Shown here: piece after piece, positions 34,507 to 47,774 of the stretch | Numbering within the stretch: position 1 is the first letter of the stretch | Layout: each line of letters starts with the position of its first letter | Assembly: GCF_020382885.2 (NCBI RefSeq) | Contig: NC_058496.1 | Location: forward strand, 6,316,501 to 6,380,500 | Source: Scatophagus argus | Taxonomy: Eukaryota > Chordata > Actinopteri > Scatophagidae | Length of the DNA stretch: 64,000 nt | Direction: 5' to 3' | Program-made: the position numbers and the translations under genes | The notes under the pieces: model-generated | What the model saw: only the letters and a program-made list of their open reading frames with translations | Told to the model about the DNA's origin: nothing | The model's database searches: none

Positions 34507-37500
34507 CAGAACGCAGTATGCAAGACCGTGGTCCTGGTCTTTCCACTACTAATTGATAAAATCATTTAGCAGCGGCCAGCACTGTAGATCTTACAGCTCA
34601 ACGCGGAAATTTGGGGAATTGTTTTCTTGAACAAAAGATAAACATGTTTTATTCCACTCGAGGCGTTTTAAATCACATTTGCAGTTTCGATATGTTACAG
34701 GCGTTATTCCGACTGATATCGTTTCACCCTCTCCATCTACTTTACTACAATCACCATTTTGGTCAGGGTTATTCCTGACTCACTCACTGTATTACATGGC
34801 AACAACTAACATCCAATTTGTGCGAAAAATTGGTTTAGGAAAGAGTTTTCTTCTGCTAAAAAGACATGTACTTTTTCTAACTATCCATATTGAACACATG
34901 CTGTAATCCTTCTGTGTTGCCCTCAAGAAGGCCGATATGAAAACATGCATGAATGATTGTAAGGGATTGTAACAAAATTATTAGGGGTGGCAAAAAAGTG
35001 GAGGTGTGTGTTGGGGGTCTTTCTTCCCCTCATCCCACCAGATTCATATTTTATTTCAAACTTCTTTTGTGAAATTTATTGTCAAATTTGTTTCTGAGCA
35101 TTGTCATATGTAGAAAACGATGTCCTCATATTAGAACTTTGCCCCCCCCCCCAGTCATCCACCAGTGACTAGTAGGTCCAGTGGGTCACGTGGAGAAACA
35201 CAGACTGTGGATCTTAGTGTACTATAAACAGGAAAAGAACATCATGTACTCTGAGTGAGAAAACACTTTTTTTTTTTTAACCAGCCAATCACCTTCTGCA
35301 TGTCAATTTAAAAGTGTTATATAAAGTTAGCATCTATGACATAATGTTTTGTTTGAAGCTTGTCACAGTTTGGTCCTGTCGTCTCTTCTTCCTCTGTTAA
35401 CCAACCTATTACTAAGACACCTGGAGCTTCGTTTAAGTAAATTGTGTTATTTTGTCATAAATTTGTCAGTTTCACTTTGTTCTCATGAGAGTACTGATGA
35501 CTATTGTGAAAATCTTTATTCCATAAAGTATATTAATTTTATTGTGGTCAGACAGTGGTGTATTGTTTCCTTACTGGAGGGGAGGGTCCCAATGAAAATT
35601 AATAATAGTAGGAAGGGGCTTTCTTTTTATATGATTCTCCTCCATACACTCCAAATAATTTTTCCACAGTCCCTAATGACTACAAATGCAAACCACATCT
35701 CCAGTCTAACAGGCCAAAGCATATTTAACAGACCTGTGTTGTAGTAAAATGTGGTGTGTACTTTGCCAGACTTAAACGCCTTTGTCCAAATATCAAATAA
35801 CCCAGCATATTCAAATGACATCTTTTTTTTTTTTTTTTAATCACTGTGGCATTTTCCTGAACCGTGCTGAAGGATGACATCATTGTGGCTTTAACTTTAC
35901 GAATTCTAGTTAACATGGAGATAAACTACCTGTGCTGTTGACACAGAGTGTGACTAATGACTGTGATTGACCTAATTCTCCAATCTCTTCTTTCCAAGTA
36001 AGTGAAATTTTGGCTCAGAGTCCACTAACTTGCAGCTGCACGTGCCGGCATACAGAGGATGATGTGTGGGACTCTAAGCTATCATTAATCATGGAGGCCT
36101 CACGCCTCTTCACCCAGTGCAGCGTTTGACTATTACAGACAATATCAGACAGTAGGAAGCTGAATCGTGCTGATAATGTGGAATAAAGGAAAACGTTTAA
36201 CGGCCTTCGTTTTACTTGGATACACAATAGAAACTTCTTTATTTGTGGAAATAGCTTCTAAATACTCAGCTACCCTGGATCATGCAAACAGATAAACTTC
36301 TCCAAAAGATTCAAGTCATGCTTTCCATCAGATATGCGGCTCATTACAGGTGTCAGTGCCAAGCATAAATCACCCCGCAAGTTTTCCTGTTAGTAAAAGA
36401 TTTATGATATTTTCCTTGTGTGATATGTCAAATCACTTTTCCGGTGGTGTTTCAGAGCGCAGAAAAGGCCTCTTTGTGCCTCTCCTCTGCGTTCGGGTTG
36501 TCTTTGGCAATCATTGTGCTGTAACTCTAATTTCTCCCAGAGCGTTGTCAGTTGGGCATGATGTCAAGCTGTTGGCACCTTATCTCTGCTGGGGAATCCA
36601 AATATGGGGCCCTGCCAGCTGCACCAATAGCCATTGTAATGGAAAGATAATATGAATGTAACAACCTAATGAATGAGCTGTTATCTACTGTCACAGTCAA
36701 TCATTATCAACATCCCAGTCCCTGAAGGACACAAGCTACATGTCAGACATGTGATTTCTGTGATTTCTTTTGTCAGTTTAGCCTCAGATTGAATATGGTT
36801 AACTTTTTCAAAAGAGACCAGAGAACTAAGGTTTGTGATATTTTGTCTTGTCCTTGGTGATATTTAGACAGTCCTTAGTCTTCCCACATTTGATTCCAAA
36901 CACTTTTTTTTTTTTACTGTGTGAGTTTCCAGAGTGATGACTGGTTCTCCTCCCTGCAAATTATGTGAGGAAAACAGTCTGTCAGAAACCGGCCTGCTTG
37001 CTTATTGGTTATGTCAGCACTCCTAAAGAAACCTGAAGAAGACAACACTCTGAACAATGTATGATTTGAGTCAGATGTTGAGCTGATATTCGTGCTTTCC
37101 ATGAATATGTTGCCGCTCTTGCATTTATTGCTTCCCTATGCTTTTTCACTCAGGTGGGCGGGGGGCTCGCTGTGTCTCAGCACGAAACCGAAGACGTGAA
37201 TTGAAAGTTTATTCATGAGTTTTGGATGTCCGTCTCGTTCTTGTTAGCACATCTCTGCAGACTCTTCCTTTTTGGAGTACAGCCATACCACAAACACATT
37301 TGAGAAGACCATTTCTGCGTCCTCTGGGGGAAAGGATAATGAATTCCTTTGTCAGGTAGAAGAAGGTGATTCACCTTGTTTTCAGAAATATAACAGACAA
37401 CATTGGCGCTGGAGATAGAGGGCAGAGTTCACTGAAAGGACAAATCTGTTACAGAGAATGAACATGCAGAATGCTGCAGCCTGAGAGTTTTGCATTCATT

Positions 37501-39689
37501 TACATTGAGGTAGATGAACTGATTCTCTGATTAGAGGTCACTTTGCATCTAAGTTGAATTTTGCCCTTAGCTTATTGCTGTTTGCCTGACGGCAGCTTCC
37601 TCTATAATTATAAGATTATGAGATTGTTCATTATGAGCAAGAGATCTAGAATCAGTGTAATAAATGGGGGGTTCATCTTTTATCAAGCACAAGCAAATTA
37701 ATCACAAATATTGCTAATGTCTGCGCCGAAGCTTTTTAACGAGTTTACATAATGAGTTATGTAAAAGCACTTGCAAGATGTCACCTGAAGGACAGTGCTA
37801 GTCTACCTGTGTCCACAAGAGGGACTTTTTACTGACTTGCATGAGCAATTACTGTGAAGCAACACCTTCAAACTGTTTCTAGTGTGTTGGAGGGATGGAG
37901 GGGAAGCCAGTCAGTGCTGATGTGTTTTCAGCAACATAGAATTTTCTGTGTGTGTTTGTGTGTTTTGATGTGTGATGTTTGGTCAGGGGGATAACGTGTT
38001 TTGCTTTCTAGCAGCAGATGCTTGTGGCGTTCACATGAGATTAACACTTAATTTTTGAGAAAATGTCTTGAATAGGAGGTGGGCTTTGGGCAGCAGCTCT
38101 GCACTGTATTGACAGAAAGAGGTAGGATCCGTCCATTAGGACACAGCACCCAGCAGTGTCATTCAGCTGTCAGACAAGTAAAAACAAAAGAGAGACAATG
38201 TCACTTTTGAACCACAAGAATGTACGTTCAGGATGCCGAGAAATCTTCTTAAAATCATTTAAAACTGCTTCCATGAATAAAAGGATCCTGTGCACTGCTG
38301 TTGAAACCACAGTTCTAATCTGTATTGTCATAGGAACATCTATTGAAACAGCAGAAGTAGAGCAGCCAAACTGAGATTTGGTTTCTGTGAGCACACTGAA
38401 CACTTAAACCCATTGTAAGTGTTATTCACTGCTCAGAAAAAAGGGCTGAAATTAGCAGACGCAGCTATGTATTTTATTCTGGTCCCGTGAAACTCACAAT
38501 TTTTAAAAAATACAAAATACTGATACTGTCACATCACCAGAATGGAGGGTGAAATGTATCAGTTTATTTTCAGAGCAGCATTCAGTTCATCCTTGGTAGT
38601 ATCGGTAGTAGTAACGGGTGGTGTTTTTCCCCCAGCAGATGTCTGCATGACTTGAACATAACGTAAAATCTCAAGGGACCTGCATTCCTGAATGTGTATC
38701 CAACACAAGTAACATAGCAGGGCTATACATCTGGAGGCCGGAATGAAAACATGCTGCAACTCTTGTACATGTACACTCACTTCAGTCACTGCTCTGCAAA
38801 GGGAAGAAGAATCAAGAAAATGCAGAGGCAATGATGACACACACAATGCACAATGGAAGGCTGTGGAAAAACACTTCACTACAGTATTGGTTTCCTGAAG
38901 AGGCAGTATGAAACAACCTCACACCTATGACAGTCTTCATCTAAATCCAACAGCGGACACTTGATATGACAACATTGATTTCTCATCAAACTGTGGTAAG
39001 GTTTGTGCAAAAGCACAGCATTCTTTCCCACCATTTTTTTTTTATTATTATTGTTATTATTTTTTATTTTTTACCTTGACAGTGCTGCTTGCACAGCTCC
39101 TCAGTGAATCAAAACCAGGAATTCATTCAGTCTCCCATAAGTCTGTAAAAGGCTTCTTTATCTGAACTGATTACAAATAACCACAGGTATTGACACAAAG
39201 CTAATATTGTGCAGAGTGGGGGACCTCATGTTGAAGTTTGAGGGTATGCATCAAAATGTAATACTCAATTCAAAATCTTTACTAAATATTGTCCATTACT
39301 TTTGCGCACTTCCCTAACCAATTTGCTTTGTTGGGGTGTTGCCAGTAGAAACTGCAAAAGGCTGGAAGCGTTTACAACACAGCTGCAAATACATCTTGCA
39401 ACATGTCCCCTGAATCTGGCTCAGTCAGTCAAAGACTCTCTGAAGACGTACTTTGTCACCTCACCTTTTCTTACGTTGGGACGTGCCTGCTCACTTGGTT
39501 GTGGACTCGATTGGGTTTGTAACTGCAGCTGAAGGGATGAAGATGGGATAATAAATAGATAGATGACAACCTGATCATAAATGAAAACATATAAATAAGT
39601 TAGAGACATATCAATAAACTTAAGCTAACACCACAATATTCTTGTTCCTCTACTGCCATCAATACTATCACGAGGAATTTTTGAACATG
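34507..39689. other. Gene-poor region upstream of stc1
   Basis: No exons recognised. Features seen are a C run at 35143-35153 and a T run at 35823-35839. Two stretches (about 36500-36720 and 37330-37800) have enhancer-like composition, with several GATA/TTATC words and TAATTA-like homeodomain words. Confidence 0.4.
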
Positions 39690-39958
39690 CACTTTATGGA
39701 CAAAAGAATTGGGACAGACCAGAATTCAGGTGTGGTATGGGGCTGGGAAATCTTAATGCTTCAGCATACCAAGACATTTTGGACAATGCTATGCTTCCAA
39801 CTTTGTGGTTACAGTTTGGGAACACTCCAACATCTTGCGGAAAGCCTTCCCAAAAGAGTGGAAGCTGCCAGCCTGTCTATATATTAAGACTGCAATCTCA
39901 TTAAAGTCCCTGTAAGTGTAATGGTCAGGAGTCCAAATACTTTTGTCTATATAGTGTA
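39690..39958 (+). mobile_element. Tc1-like deletion derivative, copy B (short)
   Basis: A 269-base element keeping both terminal inverted repeats. The left starts CACTTTATGGACAAAAG, and the right, read inverted, is CACTATATAGACAAAAG. Inside are only two short pieces of transposase sequence, joined near 39748 ('ggctgggaaatcttaatg') and near 39817. Nearly all coding sequence is lost, so it is effectively a MITE. The right end is bordered by TA, the Tc1 target. Confidence 0.85.
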
Positions 39959-42107
39959 CACTGGGATTCAGATTTGGCTTCTACATGTACTCCCCTGTAT
40001 CAGTAAGGTGCATTGTAGTCACATACAAGCATCAGGAGTACTGAGCTGATCCCATGCAAGTTTCTGAAGCTCCTTCTGTGTTATTCTGTAGCTCTTCCTT
40101 CCTGTTTGATTCTCAGTAAGACAACTGAAAGACTAATTTCTTCTTGGGGAATTAAAAGGATTTTGTTCACCCAGAAAAGGAACCCAAAGACATTTTACAT
40201 AGACAAAAAAAAGAGGTTTCAGAACTGCGTGAGCTTGTTTTGTGTTTTGCTCTGTTTTGTGTTGCAAGCAGCTAATTCTGAACGGAAACATTTTTAACGA
40301 GAATGCTTTTGAAGTAAGATGGTGGAAATACGTTTTGCCTAGTTGCGTGGGCTGTGCTGTTGAAGATAAATTTAAAATGCATTAATTTAACAGGCCCAAA
40401 CTCTTTCCCAAAGGGTAGAACCCTGAACACAACTCTGTGAATCACTGATTACTAATAATAACTCGCTGGTTGACAACACTCACCGTCTGGTAGGTTTTTT
40501 GCAGGTAATATCCTCTCTGGTGCACAGGTGTGTTTGCAGAATGTGTTTCTGATAGCAGCCAACAGCGATTTCAAAGTGATACACAGATTTTACGGTGCGG
40601 TTGGTTTGAAAATGACCGACACCTTTAGAGATCCTGCCCTCATCATTAAAAGATCTGAGGAAACCCGGTATCACAGCACCCTATGGACAGTACAGACGTG
40701 TCTGGCAAGTGAACCCTGGAACGTTCACTTCAAGAACCCAGTGAAATATGAAAAGCACATTTTGAGATTTGCAACTTTTTAAGTGATTTATTCTTTGTGT
40801 CAGACCTTTTAAATCCAGTTTCTTGGCTCCTCAGTTGAACATCTAATGCTTGTGGATTAGTCCAATGTTTAATGCCAAAGTTTCTGTTGCAGTCAAAGTG
40901 ATCCGATTATGAATAGCAGAGTATATTCAAGCACCGAAGTTACTCTGTGGATTTTTTTTTAAACAGTATGCAGCATATAAAGCTATCTTGAGCTTTGTCA
41001 TTAATTTTTCCACCTCAGAGATGAGCTGGCTGAATAAGGCATTAGACATTCTGTAATACCTCAATAAATGTCATCAAATTAACTTTTTCCTATCATGGAT
41101 TTTGGATAATTAGTTTAATTTCTCTTTACATTCCACTGCCTGAGCACAGACTTGCATTTGTGCATCAACACTTCAGACACACATGTACTCTTACACTCAG
41201 ACACACACACATACACACACACACACACCAAGCAAAATCACAGTGCCTGTACCTTAGAAGGAGTCTGTCTGTATGCATGCAGTAGTACCTAGGCTATGTT
41301 CCCTTCACCCAGCCATCTGGTTTCAGTTCAGACCCATCTGGATCTGTCTCCAGCTCAGGCATCTCAGGAATACATTTTGGAGGGGTGCCCACATCCGTTC
41401 ACACAGACAAGTGCTTTCAATTACTCAATTTTAAATGTCTCTAAAACCCAAGTGATTGAGCGTTTTTTCTGTTTGTTTGTTTGTTTGTTTTTTGTTGTTT
41501 TTTAGGGCAGCATTGGTGGTAAACATGACTTTAAAAGAGTGCTTCTTCAAAGAGAGATGGATGACCAGTGCATAAGACGTCAACCGAGGTACACCTTGAT
41601 GACAGGCGGGAGCGTGTCACCGCAGCAAACCAAAGCACAACCACAGTTCACTGGCTCCAGGATCATTATATTTGGTGTTTTCAGAGCTACCGCAAATATC
41701 CTCTCAGCCGACAAGAAGCAACTGAAGAGGCGAGAAGTGATGAGACCCATACAAATGGCTCATCTCATTGTAACTGACAAATTAATTCCACAAGCTCCCA
41801 CCACAAAAGGAACGTGTTAGCTATATGTGTAGCCACGATTTATGTCATGAAAACCAGAAGGGATTTTAGGTTTGCAGCAATTAATCAAATTTATACGGGC
41901 TCTGTTGATGAATTTTGTTACCAAATTTCTTAATTTTAATTTATGGCCGTTGCTTATTCCAATCTGCATCATTCATACAATAATCAAAAGTTTTCTTGTA
42001 CAATTTTTCTGTTTTTTGAGAATTGCAGCAAAAATCCAAAGATCTGTTTGCATGCATTTTAGCCTGCTGCTGTCGCTGCCAAAGAATTTCCTGTAATTTC
42101 TGTAACA

Positions 42108-42171
<64 letters not shown>

Positions 42172-42929
42172 CACTCACGTCACATCCTCACACATTATTC
42201 CATCCTGAAGAATTCTACTGTGTCATAATGATGCTTGTACCTGAATCTATTTTAAATTGTGACCAACATCACATTTTAATGACTTCTATGACTAAACCAG
42301 CGGAGACCTTTCTCAGCATGCCATGGGCATGTACAGATACAATATTTCACATGGCTGTGTGATAAGGCCTATAGTGCAGCACTTATACACTGTCACAGGC
42401 AGTGGCAGTTAATCCAAAGGAAATACTGCCCCTTTTTTCAATTTGCATACTAATACCATTGCAGTTTTAATCTGATATGAGCTGCACAGTGGTAACCCTC
42501 ATATAAGTTCCCCATCAGTCCTGCAGCAGCAGCCTGTTCGTTGTGAAATGTTGCAAGGCCTCTCTCAGACTGACAATAGCACTGCGTCAAAAATGTACCC
42601 TCCTCATTTATTTCAATAAGATTACTGCGTTGTCATAGAGAGAGGTCTGCCTCAGAAAAAGAAGTCCGAACAACAGGGGGGGCTCGGTGCAGTGTAGTCC
42701 AACAAGACACTTTGTTGTCTAATCAAACACACACACAAAAAAAACATTTTAAAATTAATCAGGGTTTTTTTGTTTTTTTTTCAAAACAAGTCTGCAGCCA
42801 TGCTTGCAAGATTCTATTTAGGAACAACAGTGCTTCTAGAAAAATGGTAAGATCAGCATACTGTGAACATCAGCAGTGAGCACTGCTCAAAACTTGAATC
42901 ATGTGTTGGGTGCACCTTAGTGGTGGGAA
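39959..42929. other. Intergenic, no gene recognised
   Basis: Contains a (CA)n run at 41198-41228 and the long TG run listed separately. The segment 40880-41150 has enhancer-like AT-rich, homeodomain-type words (GATAATTAGTTTAAT). Open frames at 40528-40782 and 41539-41820 look fortuitous. Confidence 0.4.
42110..42171. repeat. TG/GA microsatellite
   Basis: (TG)n of about 24 units, passing into a short (GA)n. Confidence 0.95.
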
Positions 42930-43020
42930 TCAAAACAATCCGACACTCACAGATAAACAGTCTTCTTATTTATTCTGGGTAATACAACAAGTAAGAAGAC
43001 TTTTTTATCTGTGATTGTTT
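42930..43020. repeat. Imperfect inverted repeat (fold-back)
   Basis: The left arm from 42947 (tcacagataaacagtcttct) is complementary to the right arm, 42989-43014, with one indel and one or two mismatches and a loop of about 15 bases. A weaker outer pair, AAAACAATC against GATTGTTTT, extends the stem, with a six-base insertion on the left side. It abuts TAGCATG repeat copy 2. Confidence 0.75.
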
Positions 43021-43205
43021 TAACATCAGCAAGCTTACATCCACACAAAGACGCTAACAGCTAACATGCTAACATGCTGAGCATCTTTATTCGCATGAAT
43101 GTTGCAGGTATTTGGTCATAAACCAAGTAGTGGAAAAAAAATTTCTTTTGACGTGATGATGGCGCTAGTGGAAAAGCTTGAAATTTTTCTTGAACATCCT
43201 TTAAA
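43017..43205 (+). repeat. TAGCATG-type interspersed repeat, copy 2
   Basis: Contains 'gctaacatgctaacatgctg', 'gcaggtatttggtcataaac' and 'gtgatgatggcgctagtgg', the central part of the same family as copies at 12676 and 62725. Confidence 0.75.
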
Positions 43206-43386
43206 GGTGGAGTTGTTAACAGTGGAGAAACCAGCAGGAGCAAGTGAGTTGTGGCAAGTATCCAACCCCCAAAAAATCCCGCCCTGTCCTGTCAGGCCTC
43301 CCTGACTACACTGATTGTGATTTTTCTCGATTTCACAAGCTCACTTAGCTATTTTAGTGTAATAAATGCATAAATTTCTTTGTCAA

Positions 43387-43560
43387 GTGCCGAGAGAGCA
43401 CAACACCCTTCAACTTCAGACATCTAAATATAATAAAATAAAAACACAAGCAAATGAAGAGAACATCTTCATCTATTTGACAACATGTGAGCATCATTTA
43501 GGACACGAGCTGCAAATACAGAAAATGGCAACAGTTTCCAGAGGACGCCACTACTGAACA
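43387..43560 (+). repeat. CGAGAGAGC-type interspersed repeat, copy 1
   Basis: Begins 'gccgagagagcacaacac' and later has 'gctgcaaatacagaaaatgg', matching the beginning and body of the copy at 47274. The family is present in other fish in my memory. Its class is unknown. Confidence 0.5.
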
Positions 43561-43631
43561 AGGCTAGGAGACATTTGTTGTTTGTGATTCGTGAAGTCAC
43601 TGAATTTGGGTGGGTGCTTCCCTTTTCCTGT

Positions 43632-43789
43632 GATGGTCAAGGAATGGCCCTCCCTACTCTGCCTCTAATTGGCTAATACTTATTGCCTTTGTTAGTCCGG
43701 TTGGTTAGGAGGAGAGATGATTGGTTATTGTAAGAAAATCAGAGTAACCCAATCAGAGGTAAAGTAAGGTGGGACATTCCTTCTCCATC
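43632..43789. mobile_element. Fold-back MITE-like element
   Basis: The arm at 43641-43672 (starts GGAATGGCCCTCCCTAC) is the inverted complement of the arm at 43749-43780 with 26 of 32 positions matching. A weaker match extends about nine more bases outward. Arms enclose about 76 bases of non-coding sequence. No transposase. Superfamily cannot be set without a clear target-site duplication. Confidence 0.65.
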
Positions 43790-44882
43790 CTGCTGTGATG
43801 CCTGCAACAGTCACTTCTCACTCATGTGCAGAGTAGAGTAAGATGCCACGATGCCAGTCCACAGCATAAACATAAACAGATGATACACGAGTCACAACAG
43901 CCAAGAGGCGTGTCCGAGCCACATTCAGCACTGGTGTCCTCTGTGGTTAAACTGATTTCCATCCCCTCCAGACATGTATTAAAATGTATAGAAAATATTT
44001 TACTTTGAATAATGGCATGATTTTTCCACAAAAAAAGTTAAATTATCTTGCTAAAATCCTGTTTTTATGTTTATCTCTTGACTCCTTCACCCTCATTTAA
44101 AATTCCAGAATCTATGAACATGTAAAAATCTTTCATTCCCAAAATTTAACTGCTGGATTCAAGATGTCTCCCGCTTTCTTGCGTATGTGGGCAGCAGGAC
44201 ACCCAGATCCCACTGGAGGCCTCACATTTGGGAAAGTTGAATACTGGACCAGAATTGGCCTCCAAAGTGCAGTTGTAATTGTGATGTCAAACGTTGTGCT
44301 TGTATAGCCCCACCACCGCCCTTACAACTGGATTTTTCAGTGAGCGCAGACAAATTTTCCACTTTCAGTAAATGAATGTCAAAACAGCCTTCTAGTTCTT
44401 GTCAAACTCACCCATACGTCATTCAGCGCAGTGAAGCCCAAACATTCAGCTGTATAGCAACCAGAGGAAAAACACATTTTTTGACTGGAGGTGGACTTTA
44501 AGAACCATTGCACAGTACAAGTGGGTGTTACTACCTGCTGGGCATTTCTGCACGTTGCACCTTCAGTGCCTCCACGTGTGTCAGCTGCATGGTCAGCAGT
44601 CAGGGACCACCACGTAGTGATGTTTAATCCCAGTGAGTCTCCTGGTGGCAAGGATGTCTCCATACCAACCCCTGCAGCTGCGCTACTTGTTTGAAGGACC
44701 CCACTTCCTGTCCTTCCTCCTCAGACGTAGCCAAAATCTGCCTTTCTCTGCTTAGCTGCTCTGCACATGTCCTGAAGTAGCCATCACTTCCATTAAGAAT
44801 CAGTAGTTTAGTGGGGGAAGAGGATAAGTCAAAGTTAATGCATGAGAAATTCATTGTGGAGCTCTTGTTGTCTGCCCAAATT

Positions 44883-44886
<4 letters not shown>

Positions 44887-44938
<52 letters not shown>

Positions 44939-44945
44939 CGTGTGT
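44887..44945. repeat. TG microsatellite with CG interruption
   Basis: (TG)n broken by a GCGCGC stretch near 44921-44928. Alternating purine-pyrimidine throughout, the sequence type that favours Z-DNA. Confidence 0.9.
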
Positions 44946-45450
44946 TGTTAAACAGAGTAAATAAACTCTTAAAAATCCCCACATACACCAACTGGCCATA
45001 ATTCTCACTATTACACTAATTCCCATGTTGTTAAATGTGTTTTATGTACAGCTTTTATTCTAATGAGCAGAACTGAACAGAGCTTTGAAATCTGGAGGAC
45101 CGCTGTGGTTTTGATTTATGATGCTGGAGTGTTTCTCAATGGTCTTGCGGTATTCATCACATCTATGCGTAATCCCTAATCAGGGTTATGTACATAGCAC
45201 TCCATCAAGAGCCCTTCAACATCATTCAGAGAATGTGGACTTGGTAATTGAATTTGAGCATAGCGTATGATGGGAACATAAGCCAGATGCCAGGATGTTT
45301 ATGGCGTTGTTGCTTTGTGGGCAGCAGTGTACACAACCCCTGTCCCTCACTGCAGCCAAATTTTCCATATTCAGTGCATCCTTATAGTCAGAAACATCTT
45401 GAGTAATGTATAGTAATGAACTTTGGTTAGCAGTGATAAGCATCATGTAC

Positions 45451-45491
<41 letters not shown>

Positions 45492-45525
45492 GACTTTATT
45501 GACCCCAAGGGAAATTCAGTGAATT
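45451..45525 (-). mobile_element. Retroposon 3' tail with (GATA)n
   Basis: On the plus strand (TAGA)n at 45451-45491 is followed by 'gactttattgaccccaaggg' and 'aaattcag'. Read on the minus strand this is a fish LINE/SINE end, AATTTCC...CAATAAAGTC, followed by its (CTAT)n tail. The body of the element beyond 45525 is not recognisable. Confidence 0.6.
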
Positions 45526-47273
45526 ACTGTTCTGAGTCAGATGCTGGCAAAGAAAACACGATTGCTTAAATGTTTTTTAAAAAATGAGTGTAGGAACAAC
45601 AAAATGCAAAGGATTCCCTACAGGGAAATGATGCAAGATTCTTTGAAAGAATAGTTTTCAGGAGGGGAACGACATTGTACAATCTGCCCCAAGCAACACT
45701 GGAGCTGCACTGGAGGCTCCTGGTGGCCAAACACTTCACTCTGAATGGTAATGGTGAAAGGTAATTTATTTGCCTTTGTGCAACGTAGGATTGGACACCA
45801 AAATTTATAGTAAATTTAAGTGTTGACGTTGTCCCTTAACTTTGACTGCCCTTGAGCGCCATGCATGATAGATGTAAACACAGTCCGAATCCCTTCATCC
45901 TGCTGGAGTCCTGCGTTGAGTGCAGCAGCTTGATCCGGGATGTTGTGGCAGAGTAAGGTTTTGTACCTGTTGTGTATTTGATGATAATGAACACAACAGC
46001 ATTTCAAATGGTAATTCTGCCCCCACATGCAAGTGAGAAGCTGTGGTTCAATATGTTATGTTCAATAGAACAACACAACAGGATCAACACAACCAAACTT
46101 TTTACAAATAAGCTGGACACACAACAGATGCTCCAAAAACCAGCTTAGCTTGTACCAGTCTTGCACTCACAAACACGACTCTGCAGCCACCTCTGCAACC
46201 AGTTGTTTGTCACTGAATTGTTAGCTTCATCAGTTCTTTTGTTCTGTTTTTATATCTGAGTTGCTGAGTTAAATGTGTGGGTTTCACTTTCCCAATGCTC
46301 AATTAAGATTTATCACTTATTTTGGATCATGCAAAGTGCTTATGGGAGGAAAATTAGATAGTAACAATGCTAGCAATTACAGAAGAGCAATTATTCACTC
46401 ACTGGCAACATAAAGTACTTTTATACACTGCCACAGTGATCTGGGCCTGTAAAGCGCAGCCTTGACCTGCATTTGTAAAGCTGAAAACAAAAACAAGAAA
46501 CGTTTTTTCAAGCCACAGCCCACTAGTTTCATGGCAGACACCCTAACCACACAACCACGGCGATGGATAATGAAGAAAGCAATGGGATTTGTAAAAGCAC
46601 TGTGCATCCTTGGTGAAACACAGTCTCCATGTCTTCCAGAGCCTCAGCAGCTTGGCCAATGGCTGTGAGTGAACACAGATGGGAGAGATGCCCAGCAGTG
46701 GAAAACGGGGAATAAACTAGCTTAATGAAAGCATCATGGCACAGTGAAAAGCCAGCCTAAGCCATCAGTGAGAATGCCCCGGGGGTAGGAAGATGGGCTG
46801 GTGTGCGTGCTGGGGGCTGGAAGCTTGCCTAGATCCAGGAGCTCTGTTGGCCCTCTGTGGGTTCATGGCAGTCCACTCCCTCAGCATACAGTCCCTCCTG
46901 TGAGCAGCCAGAAAGCTGATATGCCATGTTACAGGTTAGGCCCCAAGGTACTAAGTATCAGGAATATTAGATGCTTAGTTGAAAAGGGCAGCAGCCCAAG
47001 CTTGTCTTTTGCAGTTTGAGTTACATCTGCCATCAGTGTCAGGAGGAGAAACCACTCTCATGTTTAATTTTTTTTTAATTTTTTTTTACAGAAGAGACAT
47101 GACATTTGTCTTGTCCTAGAGTTGTGTGACTGAAGTTTGCCATCAACTGTTTGGCTGTTTCTATTTCAAAGATAATGTTTCAAGGTGGTAAGCTACAACT
47201 GCTGATTGGTGTAATTTAAATGTTGTAAAACTGCAGTTATCAATATTTGTATTTTAAGAACGGATCAAATGTA

Positions 47274-47406
47274 CAGTGGCCGAGAGAGCTCAACACAGTT
47301 TGACCTAAGAAAACATGAGTGAAACATACAAGAAACTGCAAACACAGAAACATGCTGCAAATACACACAAACCAATACAGAAAAGTGCTGCAAATACAGA
47401 ACCAAG
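47274..47406 (+). repeat. CGAGAGAGC-type interspersed repeat, copy 2
   Basis: Starts 'cagtggccgagagagctcaa' and contains three related units of the form 'gctgcaaatacagaa' or 'ctgcaaacacagaaa'. Shares its start and body with the copy at 43387. Confidence 0.6.
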
Positions 47407-47774
47407 TAGGAGTTTACATCCATGACACATTATGACTGATAGCTGAGAGCTTCATCGTAAGTTGCACTGGCAGTCACCTGAAGCTCACTATCATCAAATC
47501 AGTGAGCTTGAGGTGGACTACAAATCTTCAAATATGGATGTTGCGGCAAAGAATCTACAAATTAAACGCTGATGTGTCACACACATCTTGAACCCCACAG
47601 CACAGAAGGTCTTTACAACCAGCACAGTTTCGAGGTGAGTGCCCAAAACTACAGATTCAGTATCTCAGCAAAGGTGAAACAAAGCCACAGTCTAGCTTTC
47701 TGGGAGGTAGAAGCAGACAATGGAAGTGTATGAGTGTTTCCATCGGTTCTGAACACCACTTGAACATGTTTGTT

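Noticed and set aside
39302..39532. Possible LINE reverse-transcriptase tail (QSVKDSLKTYFVTSP)
   Set aside because: Only a few residues resemble the LINE C-terminal pattern and no upstream reverse-transcriptase motifs are present.
45451..45491. Regularly spaced short repeats as a possible CRISPR array
   Set aside because: This is a plain (TAGA)n microsatellite without spacers, in a vertebrate genome.
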